Below, piece by piece: positions 45,825 through 53,750 of a DNA stretch of 64,000 nt (position 1 is the stretch's first letter; the number at the start of each line of letters is the position of its first letter). Origin of the DNA: Streptomyces qaidamensis (GTDB lineage: Bacteria > Actinomycetota > Actinomycetes > Streptomycetales > Streptomycetaceae); contig NZ_CP015098.1 of the NCBI RefSeq assembly GCF_001611795.1, positions 8,122,001-8,186,000 on the forward strand, written 5' to 3'. The notes under the pieces were generated by a model. It was not told the DNA's origin, did not search any database, and worked only from the letters and a program-made list of their open reading frames with translations. A program made the translations under genes and the position numbers.

Positions 45825-46303
45825 GGTCGTTCCTCCTCGGCCTTGCGGCGCCGGGGCCGCGGGCTGTCGTCGTCACTGCGGCGCTTGCGGGCCGGCCGCG
45901 TGGCGCGCTCGGTGCGGGCTTCGGCCGCGTCGTCGTCCACGTCTTCCTCGGTGTCGTCCTCCGGGGTGAGGAAGTCGCGCACCTTGTCGGTCAGGGAACC
46001 GGCGGCACGCTTGGCCCCCGCCTTGCCGACGGCCTTGGAGACCGGCCCGCCGAACAGCTCGGGCACGGTCTTGGAGCGGGGGTCGTTCTCGAGGTCCAGG
46101 CGGTTGCACGCCTCCGCGAAGCGCAGGTAGGTGTCCACGCTGGCGACCACGATGCGTGCGTCGATCTTGATGATCTCGATCCCGACCAGCGACACGCGCA
46201 CGAAGACGTCGATCACCATGCCGCGGTCGAGAATCAGCTCCAGCACGTCGTAGAGCGTTCCGGCGCGCGGCGAACAGACGATCTCATCGCTGTAGACGGT
46301 CAT
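45821..46303 (-). CDS. gvpA: Gas vesicle major shell protein GvpA with long tail
   Basis: This 160-residue protein has the GvpA core in residues 17-80 (LYDVLELILDRGMVIDVFVR and IIKIDARIVVASVDTYLRFA). The second half is hydrophilic and charged, acidic (EDDTEEDVDDDAAEA) and then basic (RKRRSDDDSPRPRRRK). Classical GvpA is about 70 residues, so the tail is an addition, common in actinobacteria. It may alter the vesicle surface or stop close packing. Confidence 0.88.
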   Translation of the reverse strand: MTVYSDEIVCSPRAGTLYDVLELILDRGMVIDVFVRVSLVGIEIIKIDARIVVASVDTYLRFAEACNRLDLENDPRSKTVPELFGGPVSKAVGKAGAKRAAGSLTDKVRDFLTPEDDTEEDVDDDAAEARTERATRPARKRRSDDDSPRPRRRKAEEERP

Positions 46304-46340
46304 GCGGCGGTCCTTCCGGTCAGCGGGTGCGGCGGTCCGG

Positions 46341-46664
46341 TCACTGGTCCTGGGCGCCGCGCCGGAAGCGCGCGATCCGGCGGTACCGCACCAGTTCGCC
46401 CGACGAGTCCAGTTCCACCTGATACGTCGCGAGCAGGCTGGTGGTGTCGGGGATGCGGGCCAGTTCGAGCACGTCGACGTCGACGACCCAGCCGTCGTCC
46501 TCGCCCGGGCACACCGCGGACACCCCTTCGAGGCGGTGGCTGATCAGCTCCGTCAGCGCCTCCGCTGCGCGCCGCGCGGCCTCACCGGCACCACGTACGG
46601 TGCGCCGGCGCTTGGTGGACGGGGCCGAGCCACCGCGTCGCCCGCCGGCTCCGGGTTCTGTCAT
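46341..46664 (-). CDS. gvpO: Gas vesicle protein GvpO
   Basis: This 107-residue protein has a charged N-terminus and then the GvpO domain (ALTELISHRLEGVSAV, DGWVVDVDVLELARIP, LLATYQVELD). It is the first gene of the operon. ATG 46664 was preferred to a GTG three codons earlier. Haloarchaeal GvpO affects gvp expression. The promoter lies in the 219-bp gap shared with olsB. Confidence 0.9.
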   Translation of the reverse strand: MTEPGAGGRRGGSAPSTKRRRTVRGAGEAARRAAEALTELISHRLEGVSAVCPGEDDGWVVDVDVLELARIPDTTSLLATYQVELDSSGELVRYRRIARFRRGAQDQ

Positions 46665-46883
46665 GCAGCCCACTCTCGCCGCAGGAGCCGGTGTACGCGT
46701 GCCCAGCTAGGCCATCCGGGCCGCGCCGGCGGGCGCGAGCCGTTCAGCAACCTCACACCCGTTCTCTCTGCACATGACACGCGCAGGTCAGTCGGCATCG
46801 GAAGAACAGAGGCGCAGGACCGCACGACACCGCTCAGCGCCCCGCCCCGCCTCGCCGAACCGGCCCGTGACCAGGAGAGAGCC

Positions 46884-47651
46884 ATGACCGGCGTACTGAC
46901 CGTCGACCGCCCCGCACAGCCCACGGCCCCCACCCGCTACACCGTCGCCCTCGCCCGCAACGAGGAGGACGTGCGTGCCGCCCAGCGGCTGCGGCACGAC
47001 GTCTTCGCCGGGGAGCTGGGCGCCCTGCTGGCCGGCCCGCAGCCCGGCCTCGACGTCGACGCGTTCGACGCGTACTGCGACCACCTGCTCGTCCGGGAGG
47101 AGATAACCGGCCAGGTCGTCGGCACCTACCGGCTGCTGCCGCCCGAGCGCGCCGCGGTCGCGGGGCGGCTGTACTCCGAGGGCGAGTTCGACCTGGCCGC
47201 GCTCGACGGGATCCGGCCGCAGCTCGTCGAGGTCGGCCGCTCCTGTGTGCACCCCGACCACCGCGACGGGGCCGTCATCAGCCTCATCTGGGCCGGCATC
47301 GCCCGCTACATGGTCGACCGCGGCCACGAGTGGCTCGCCGGCTGCTGCTCCGTCCCGCTCGCCGACGGCGGCACCCTCGCGTCCGCCACCTGGGACCGGG
47401 TGCGCGACAAGCACCTCTCGCCGGAGGAGTTCCGGGTGCGGCCGCTGCTGCCGTGGACGCCGGGTCCCGCGCCCGCCGCCCGCGTCGAACTGCCCGCCCT
47501 GCTGCGCGGCTACCTCCGCCTGGGTGCCTGGGTGTGCGGCGAACCGGCCCACGACCCGGACTTCGGCGTGGCCGACCTGTACGTGCTGCTGCCGATGAAC
47601 CGTGTCAACGCCCGGTACCTGCGCCACTTCCTCTCCCTCGTACCAGCCTGA
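46884..47651 (+). CDS. olsB: OlsB-like N-acyltransferase (ornithine lipid, first step)
   Basis: This 255-residue GNAT-fold N-acyltransferase is of the OlsB/hemolysin-type family. Conserved blocks are QRLRHDVFAGELG, DAYCDHLLVRE, GTYRLLPPE and EVGRSCVHPDHRDGAVISLI. OlsB moves a 3-hydroxyacyl chain from ACP to ornithine. AGGAGAG precedes ATG 46884. It overlaps the next acyltransferase by one base (TGATG), the standard ols pair. Confidence 0.82.
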   Translation: MTGVLTVDRPAQPTAPTRYTVALARNEEDVRAAQRLRHDVFAGELGALLAGPQPGLDVDAFDAYCDHLLVREEITGQVVGTYRLLPPERAAVAGRLYSEGEFDLAALDGIRPQLVEVGRSCVHPDHRDGAVISLIWAGIARYMVDRGHEWLAGCCSVPLADGGTLASATWDRVRDKHLSPEEFRVRPLLPWTPGPAPAARVELPALLRGYLRLGAWVCGEPAHDPDFGVADLYVLLPMNRVNARYLRHFLSLVPA

Positions 47652-48466
47652 TGAGCGCCTGGCTGCCCGCCGCGCCCTGCACGCCGCAGGCCTGCGTCGA
47701 GGCGCCGGCGGCCGTGCGGGCACGGGCCGTGCCGCGGGCCGTGCTGCGGCTCACCGCGGTCCTTCTGCTCCTCCTCGCGGGGATCGCGCTGACGCCCTTC
47801 GGCGGCCGGATACCGGCGTCGCTGGTCCGGCGGTGGTGTCGGTGGATCGTGCGGGCCGCCGGCGTCCGGGTCCGCATCAGCGGCGCCGCCGCACCCACCG
47901 GCGGACTGCTGCTGGTCGCCAACCACATCTCCTGGCTGGACATCCCGCTGCTCGCCGCCGTACGGCCCGCCCGGATGCTGGCCAAGACCGAGGTACGGCG
48001 CTGGCCCGTCGCCGGTGCGCTGGCCGCCCGCGGGCGAACCCTGTTCATCGACCGGGACCGGCTGCGGGCCCTGCCCGGCACGGTCGCCCGGATCGCCGGG
48101 GCCCTGCGCGAGGGCGCCGCGGTCGCGGCCTTCCCGGAGGGCAGCACCTGGTGCGGCCGGGCTCAGGGCACCTTCCGCAGGGCCGTCTTCCAGGCGGCCC
48201 TGGACGCCGGGGTGCCGGTCCAGCCGGTACGGATCGGCTACCGGCTCAGCGACGGCACGGCCACCACGGCCCCCGCGTACGTCGGCGACGACACGCTGCT
48301 CGCCTCCCTGTGGCGGGTGGCGACGGCCCGCGGTCTGATCGCGGAGGTCGAGGTACGGGCCCCCGTCCCGCCGGACGCCGGCCCCGACCGCCGCGCCCTC
48401 GCCCGCGCGGCCCAGCCACCGGACACGACGGCGCCGTCCTGGACGCACACGGTGCTGGTGGCGTAG
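47651..48466 (+). CDS. olsA: OlsA-like O-acyltransferase (ornithine lipid, second step)
   Basis: This 271-residue PlsC-type acyltransferase has an N-terminal membrane helix (AVLLLLLAGIALTPFGGRI), the catalytic motif Asn91-His92-x4-Asp97 (NHISWLD) and the substrate motif FPEGSTW at 161-167. It should acylate lyso-ornithine lipid, completing the phosphate-free lipid. PlsC enzymes also make phosphatidic acid, but pairing with OlsB favours OlsA. The last 20 nt begin a tandem repeat array that continues beyond the stop. Confidence 0.82.
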   Translation: MSAWLPAAPCTPQACVEAPAAVRARAVPRAVLRLTAVLLLLLAGIALTPFGGRIPASLVRRWCRWIVRAAGVRVRISGAAAPTGGLLLVANHISWLDIPLLAAVRPARMLAKTEVRRWPVAGALAARGRTLFIDRDRLRALPGTVARIAGALREGAAVAAFPEGSTWCGRAQGTFRRAVFQAALDAGVPVQPVRIGYRLSDGTATTAPAYVGDDTLLASLWRVATARGLIAEVEVRAPVPPDAGPDRRALARAAQPPDTTAPSWTHTVLVA

Positions 48467-49250
48467 ACGCGTCCCGGCCGGGCGGCGGCCCGGCATCGAA
48501 CGCGGGCGTCCGGCCCCGCCGGGGAGCTCGGTCCGGCTGCGCGGCGCGCCCGGGACGATGCGGGCCACCGGAGCCGGGGCGCGGCCCGGCCGTCGAACGG
48601 GGTGTTCTCGTGGGGTTGGGGCAGTCGGTTGCGGGCCGGGACGTCGGCAGCGGCGGCTGCGGGCACGTACGGTCGCGCTTCGGCGTAGGCCGGCGTCGGC
48701 CCGGCATCGAACGCGGCGCGGCCGGGACGATGCGGGCCACCGGAGCCGGGGCGTGGCCCGGCCGTCGAAGGGGGTGTCCTCGCGGGGCCGGCGGCAGTCG
48801 GTTGCCGGGGCAGGACGTCGGCGGCGGCTGTGCGGGCGTACTGGGTATCGACGCGCACGGTGTTGGTGGCGTGGGAGTCCCGACCGGGCGATGACCCGGC
48901 AGCGAAGGCGGGCGTCCCGCCCAGCGGCGGTTCGGTCCGGCCGCGTGGCGCGCCCGGGACGATGCGGGCCACCGGAGCCGGGGCGCGGCCCGGCCGTCGA
49001 ACGGGGTCTCCTCGCAGGGCCGGTGGCAGCGGGTTGCCGGAGCGGGGCGGCGGCTGTGGGCGTACTGCGTATCGACGCGCACGGTGTTGGGGGCCTGGGG
49101 CCTGGGTGCCTCCCGGCCGGGAGGCGACGCGGCATCGAGCGCGGCGCGTCTCGCCCGCCCCCGCGCGGCCGGCCGCAGTCGGTCGCCGGGTGGGACGCCG
49201 ACAGCGGCGGACAGGCAGCGTTGCTGCCGCCGAGGCCGGATGCCCGCGGC
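48448..49250 (+). repeat. Four imperfect tandem repeats of 170-235 bp after olsA
   Basis: Anchor CACGGTG(C/T)TGGTGGCGT starts at 48448 (inside olsA) and 48856, with a weaker copy at 49080. CGGGACGATGCGGGCCACCG starts at 48551, 48723 and 48955. GGCATCGAACGCGG-type segments lie between. The four copies are about 48448-48675, 48676-48848 (with a 60-bp internal loss), 48849-49072 and 49073-49250 (degenerate). Frames open on the minus strand repeat the same text and are not convincing genes. The array fills the gap between olsA and the UvrA-like gene. Confidence 0.82.
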
Positions 49251-49307
49251 GGCGGCCGCGTGCCGTGTGCCTGCGACGCCCTCACGTCCGCCCGCACCGG
49301 ACGGGCC

Positions 49308-51653
49308 TCAACGGCTCCCGGACAGCGTGCGCGCCAGGTAGGGGGCCGTCCGGCTCTCCTGCGACCGGGCGACGTCCCGTGGCGGGCCCGCCGCCACGAT
49401 GCGGCCGCCCGCGTCACCGCCGCCGGGGCCGAGGTCGATCACCCAGTCCGCGCGCGCGACGACGGACATGTCGTGCTCGACGACGACCACGGTGTGCCCG
49501 GCGTCGACGAGGCCGTGCAGCTGGCGCATCAGGACGTCCACGTCGGCCGGGTGGAGGCCCGTCGTGGGTTCGTCGAGGAGGTAGAGCGTGTGGCCGCGCC
49601 GGCCGCGCTGCAGTTCGCTCGCCAGCTTGATGCGCTGGGCCTCGCCGCCGGAGAGCTCGGTCGCGGGCTGGCCGAGGCGGAGGTAGCCCAGGCCGACGTC
49701 GAGCAGGGAGGCCAGACTGCGGGCCACGGCCGGGATGTCAGCGAAGAACTCCGCCGCGCTCTCCACCGTCAGATCCAGCACCTGTGCGATGTTCCGCCCC
49801 CGGTACGTCACTTCCAGCGTCGAAAGGTTGTAGCGGGCCCCGCCGCAGTCCGGGCAGGGCGCGTACGTGCTGGGCAGGAACAGCAGCTCCACGCTGACGA
49901 ACCCCTCGCCCTGGCAGGTCTCGCAGCGCCCGCCCGCCACGTTGAAGGAGAACCGCCCGACGCCGAAACCGCGTTCGCGGGCCCCGTCGGTGGCCGCGAA
50001 CACCTTGCGTACGACGTCGAAGAGGCCCGTGTACGTGGCGAGGTTCGAGCGCGGCGTGCGGCCGATCGGCTTCTGGTCGACCGAGACCAGCCGGCCCACG
50101 CCGGCCGAGTCCTGCGTGATCTCGCCGATGAGCGTGGACTTGCCGGAGCCGGACACCCCGGTCACCGCGGTGAACACACCGAGCGGGAACTCCGCCGTCA
50201 CGCCGCGCAGGTTGTGCCGGGTGACCGGGCCGGTCTTCAGCCACCCGGTCGCCCCGCGCACGTCCCGGGCCGGGGCGGGGGAGTGGCTGAAGAGGTAGCG
50301 GGCCGTCGCCGACTCCTCGACACCCGCCAGCTCGGCCACGGGGCCGCTGTGCAGCACGCGCCCGCCGTGTTCGCCCGCTGCCGGCCCCACGTCGACCAGC
50401 CAGTCGGCGCCCCGCATGACGTCGAGGTGGTGCTCCACCACGAACACCGAGTTCCCGGACGCCTTCAGCCGCTCCAGCACCGTGAGCAGCGCCTCGGTGT
50501 CCGCCGGGTGCAGTCCGGCCGACGGCTCGTCGAGGACGTAGACGACGCCGAACAGCCCGGAGCGCAGCTGGGTGGCGAGGCGCAGCCGTTGCAGCTCGCC
50601 CGGGGAGAGGCTGGGGGCGGGCCGGTCGAGGCTGAGGTAGCCGAGGCCCAGCTCGACGACCGGCGCGATCCGGGACCGCAGGTCGTCGGTGAGGACCCGG
50701 GCGGCCTCCGAGGTCCCGTCGAGACCGGCGGACAGCTCCGCCAGCGGCACTGCCGCCAGCTCGGCGATGGTCCGGCCGCCGAACGTCACCGCCAGGGCCT
50801 CGGGGCGCAGCCGGCTGCCGCCGCACGCCGGGCAGGGCGCACTGGTGAGGAACCGCTCGGCCTTCGCCCGCAGGGCCGGGCTCTTGGAGTCCGAGAACGT
50901 CTTCATCACGTACCGGTGGGCGCTCATGTACGTGCCCTGGTACGGCCGTTGGATGCGATCGGCGTCGCGTACGGGGTGCACCGTGACCACCGGCTGCCCG
51001 TCCGTGAACAGGATCCACTCCCGCTCGTCGGCCGGCAGCTCCCGCCACGGCCGGTCCACGTCGTATCCGAGCGCGTCGAGGATGTCCCGCAGGTTCTTGC
51101 CCTGCCAGGCGCCCGGCCACGCGGCGATCGCCCCGTCGCGGATCGACAGCGAGGGGTCGGGGACCAGCAGCTCCTCGCTCGTACGATGCACCCGTCCGAG
51201 CCCGTGGCACTCCGGGCACGCCCCCACCGCCGTGTTGGGCGAGAAGGCGTCGGAGTCGAGCCGCTCGGCGCCGGGCGGGTAGGTGCCGGCCCGGGAGAAC
51301 AGCATCCGCAGGGAGTTGGAGAGGTTGGTGACCGTGCCGACGGAGGAGCGCGAGGTGGGGGCGGCGCGGCGCTGCTGGAGCGACACGGCCGGCGGCAGAC
51401 CGGTGATCTCCCCGACCTTCGGCGCGCCGACCTGGTGGATCAGCCGCCGCGCGTACGGCGCGACCGACTCGAAGTAGCGCCGCTGCGCCTCCGCGTAGAT
51501 CGTGCCGAACGCCAGCGAGGACTTCCCCGAGCCGGACACGCCGGTGAACACGGCCAGCACGTCCCGGGGGATGTCGACGTCGATGCCCCGGAGGTTGTGC
51601 TCGCGGGCTCCGCGCACGCGGACGAACGGGTCATGGGGGTCGCGGTCGTGCAT
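49308..51653 (-). CDS. Short UvrA paralogue (UvrA2/DrrC-like ABC protein)
   Basis: This 781-residue protein has two UvrA-type ATPase halves, each with Walker A (GVSGSGKSSLAFG near 39; GVSGSGKSTLIGE near 500), an ABC signature and zinc loops (CPECHG, CPACGG, CETCQG, CPDCGG). True UvrA is about 950-1000 residues; the UvrB-binding region is reduced here. Such paralogues are linked to tolerance of DNA-binding drugs. TAGAGT lies 8 nt before ATG 51653, suggesting a leaderless mRNA. It is convergent with olsA across the repeat array. Confidence 0.9.
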   Translation of the reverse strand: MHDRDPHDPFVRVRGAREHNLRGIDVDIPRDVLAVFTGVSGSGKSSLAFGTIYAEAQRRYFESVAPYARRLIHQVGAPKVGEITGLPPAVSLQQRRAAPTSRSSVGTVTNLSNSLRMLFSRAGTYPPGAERLDSDAFSPNTAVGACPECHGLGRVHRTSEELLVPDPSLSIRDGAIAAWPGAWQGKNLRDILDALGYDVDRPWRELPADEREWILFTDGQPVVTVHPVRDADRIQRPYQGTYMSAHRYVMKTFSDSKSPALRAKAERFLTSAPCPACGGSRLRPEALAVTFGGRTIAELAAVPLAELSAGLDGTSEAARVLTDDLRSRIAPVVELGLGYLSLDRPAPSLSPGELQRLRLATQLRSGLFGVVYVLDEPSAGLHPADTEALLTVLERLKASGNSVFVVEHHLDVMRGADWLVDVGPAAGEHGGRVLHSGPVAELAGVEESATARYLFSHSPAPARDVRGATGWLKTGPVTRHNLRGVTAEFPLGVFTAVTGVSGSGKSTLIGEITQDSAGVGRLVSVDQKPIGRTPRSNLATYTGLFDVVRKVFAATDGARERGFGVGRFSFNVAGGRCETCQGEGFVSVELLFLPSTYAPCPDCGGARYNLSTLEVTYRGRNIAQVLDLTVESAAEFFADIPAVARSLASLLDVGLGYLRLGQPATELSGGEAQRIKLASELQRGRRGHTLYLLDEPTTGLHPADVDVLMRQLHGLVDAGHTVVVVEHDMSVVARADWVIDLGPGGGDAGGRIVAAGPPRDVARSQESRTAPYLARTLSGSR

Positions 51654-51664
51654 GGGAAACGACT

Positions 51665-52651
51665 CTAACCGGAGGTGATCGCGGCCAGCCGCCGGTAGGA
51701 GTCCAGCAGGGCCTCACGGTCGTACGTGCTGGTCGTGACGAGTACCTCCTGCGCGCCCGTCTCCTTCAGCACCGTCTCCAGTTCGTGCGCGACCTGCTCC
51801 TCGGTGCCGGCGATGTGCCCGGTCAGGCCCGACTCGTAGAGGTCCCGCTCCTTGCCGGTCATCGTGAGGGCCTCCACGCGCTCGGCGGGCGGCAGCGGTG
51901 GGAAGGTGCCGCGGGTGCGGGAGTGTGCCATCGACCAGGCCTCGGGGATCAGCAGCCGCCGCGCCTCTTCGGGGGTGCCGGCCACGGCGATCGTGCCCGA
52001 GATGACGACATAGGGCTCAGGTGCCCAAAGGGAAGGGCGGAAATGTTCGCGGTAGTGGCCGATGCCGCGCAGCATCTTCTCCCGGTTCCTGAGGTCGCCG
52101 ATGACCATGGGCAGACCCGCACGCGCGGCGATGCCGGCGCCTTCTCCCATGGCCAGGACGAACGGCGGCACGGTCAGGCCTTCGGCGGGGCGGGCGTGCA
52201 CCCCGGTGGGGGAGGTGCCCCGGAACCAGCCGAGCAGCTCCGCGAGCTGGGCTTCGAAGTCCTCGGCGTCGCCCTTGTCGCGGCCCAGGGCCCTGCGCAC
52301 CCCGTCCGTGAAGCCGACGGACCGGCCGAGGCCCATGTCGATCCGCCCGGGGAACAGTGACTCCAGCACCCCGAACTGCTCGGCCACGACCAGCGGCCGG
52401 TGGTTGGGCAGCATCACCCCGCCGGTACCGACCCGGATCGTCCGGGTGGCGCCCGCGACGGCGGCGGCCAGCACGGTCGGCGCGGAACCGGCCACCCCGG
52501 GCACGCCGTGGTGCTCGGAGACCCAGAGCCGGTGGTAGCCGAGCCGCTCCAGCTCCTGCGCCAGCCGCACGGTGTCGCGCAGCGCCTCGGGGTGAGTGTG
52601 CCCCTCGCGGGTGCGGGAGCGGTCGAGGACGGACAGGCGCACGGAATCCAT
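51665..52651 (-). CDS. LLM-class (luciferase-like) flavin oxidoreductase
   Basis: This 328-residue TIM-barrel enzyme uses reduced flavin. LRDTVRLAQELERLGYHRLW then VSEHHGVPG, GTGGVMLPNHRPLVVAEQFG and ESLFPGRIDMGLGRS are typical of the MsnO8-type subgroup. The substrate is unknown. TAGAAC lies five bases before the ATG. It ends 11 nt before the UvrA-like gene starts on the same strand. Confidence 0.88.
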   Translation of the reverse strand: MDSVRLSVLDRSRTREGHTHPEALRDTVRLAQELERLGYHRLWVSEHHGVPGVAGSAPTVLAAAVAGATRTIRVGTGGVMLPNHRPLVVAEQFGVLESLFPGRIDMGLGRSVGFTDGVRRALGRDKGDAEDFEAQLAELLGWFRGTSPTGVHARPAEGLTVPPFVLAMGEGAGIAARAGLPMVIGDLRNREKMLRGIGHYREHFRPSLWAPEPYVVISGTIAVAGTPEEARRLLIPEAWSMAHSRTRGTFPPLPPAERVEALTMTGKERDLYESGLTGHIAGTEEQVAHELETVLKETGAQEVLVTTSTYDREALLDSYRRLAAITSG

Positions 52652-52782
52652 ACCAGGTTCTACGCCGGACGGGGCCGCCGGTATTCCACGGCCCCTCGGC
52701 GATCACCGCCAAAAAACCGGGTGACCGCGTCCCGGCACGTCAGCACAATGTGCCGGTATCCAGAAGCGAAAGGCGGCCGGCC

Positions 52783-53493
52783 GTGACCGTCCCCAACATC
52801 CTGCTCTCCGGCATCGTCGGATCGACCGCCTACGGTCTCGCCCGCCCGGGATCGGACATCGACCGCCTCGGCCTCTTCGCCGCACCCACCGAGGAACTGC
52901 ACGGTCTGCACCGGCCGAGGGAGTCGCACGTCAGCACGGCGCCGGACCGCACCCTGCACGAGGCCGCCAAGTGGTGCCGGCTGGCCCTCGGCGGCAACCC
53001 GACCGCGATGGAGCTGGTGTGGCTCCCCGACGACCTGTACGAGGTGCGCACCCCGCTCGGCGACGAGCTCATCGGCATCCGTACGGAGTTCCTGAGCGCC
53101 AAGCGGGTCAGGGACGCCTATCTCGGCTACGCCACCCAGCAGTTCCGGCGGCTGGAGACGCGCGGCGACGGGGCGTTCTCCGCCGACACCCGGAAGCGCA
53201 CCGCGAAGCACGCTCGGCATCTGAAACGGCTGTGTGCGCAGGGCCTGGAGCTGTACACCACCGGGCGGCTGACGATCCGCGTCGGGAACCCGGACGAGTA
53301 CCACGCCTTCGGCGAGCGCGTCGCCGCCGACCCGTCGCAGGCCCTGCCCCTGCTCAGACACTACGAGGAGGCCTTCGGCGCGGGGCCCACGGCGCTGCCG
53401 GACGAGCCGGACGAGGCGCCGGTGGAGGCCTGGCTGCGCCGGGTCCGGGCGCACTGCTGGGCGGCGGGCGCGAGCTCAGCCGTCGGGGCGTAG
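52783..53493 (+). CDS. RlaP-like nucleotidyltransferase
   Basis: This 236-residue protein has the polymerase-beta-type motif Gly13-Ser14 in GSTAYGLARPGSDIDRLGLF, with Asp25-x-Asp27 as metal ligands. The helical second part (TRKRTAKHARHLKRLCAQGL then ELYTTGRLTIR) matches the predicted nucleotidyltransferases related to RlaP/YcgL. Target and nucleotide are unknown. GTG start. Its last 18 nt overlap the end of the L32 gene on the other strand. Confidence 0.85.
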   Translation: MTVPNILLSGIVGSTAYGLARPGSDIDRLGLFAAPTEELHGLHRPRESHVSTAPDRTLHEAAKWCRLALGGNPTAMELVWLPDDLYEVRTPLGDELIGIRTEFLSAKRVRDAYLGYATQQFRRLETRGDGAFSADTRKRTAKHARHLKRLCAQGLELYTTGRLTIRVGNPDEYHAFGERVAADPSQALPLLRHYEEAFGAGPTALPDEPDEAPVEAWLRRVRAHCWAAGASSAVGA

Positions 53494-53646
53494 CAGCCCC
53501 CGCTCGTAGGCCCTGACCAGGTTCTGCGGGACGAGGTGACGCACGCCGTCGACGGTGACGGGGACCAGGGTCGGCGTGGCCGCCTTCCACTGGGCGCGGC
53601 GGTGACGGGTGTTGCTGCGGGACATCTTCCGCTTCGGGACAGCCAT
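53476..53646 (-). CDS. rpmF: Ribosomal protein L32, zinc-independent form
   Basis: The protein has 56 residues. MAVPKRKMSRSNTRHRRAQW is the standard start of bL32. The usual zinc-binding cysteines are absent; the C-terminal part reads LVPVTVDGVRHLVPQNLVRA. Streptomyces carry paired L32/L33/L28/L31 genes with and without cysteines, the cysteine-free ones being used in zinc shortage. GGAGGAG precedes the ATG and a Zur-like site lies upstream. Confidence 0.88.
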   Translation of the reverse strand: MAVPKRKMSRSNTRHRRAQWKAATPTLVPVTVDGVRHLVPQNLVRAYERGLLRPDG

Positions 53647-53683
53647 GGACTCCTCCTCGGTGGGACGGGCACCGAGGACGCTA

Positions 53684-53706
53684 CATGAAAATGGATCCCA
53701 TTAACA
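53684..53706 (-). promoter_or_regulatory. Zur-like operator before the L32 gene
   Basis: The + strand reads ATGAAAATGGATCCCATTAA. AATGG-ATC-CCATT is an exact inverted repeat inside a partly symmetric GAAAATGG/CCATTAAC frame. It starts with TGAAAATG, half of the actinobacterial Zur box, and lies 38-60 nt upstream of the start codon. Confidence 0.6.
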
Positions 53707-53750
53707 ATGCGCGTCCCCGGTGCCCGGCCGCCGCTGCCCCGGGATGCGGG

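Noticed and set aside
47510..49417. Minus-strand open frame across olsA and the repeat array
   Set aside because: Its text repeats with the DNA repeat (SGGPHRPGR-type segments), opposes olsA and shows no codon bias of its own.
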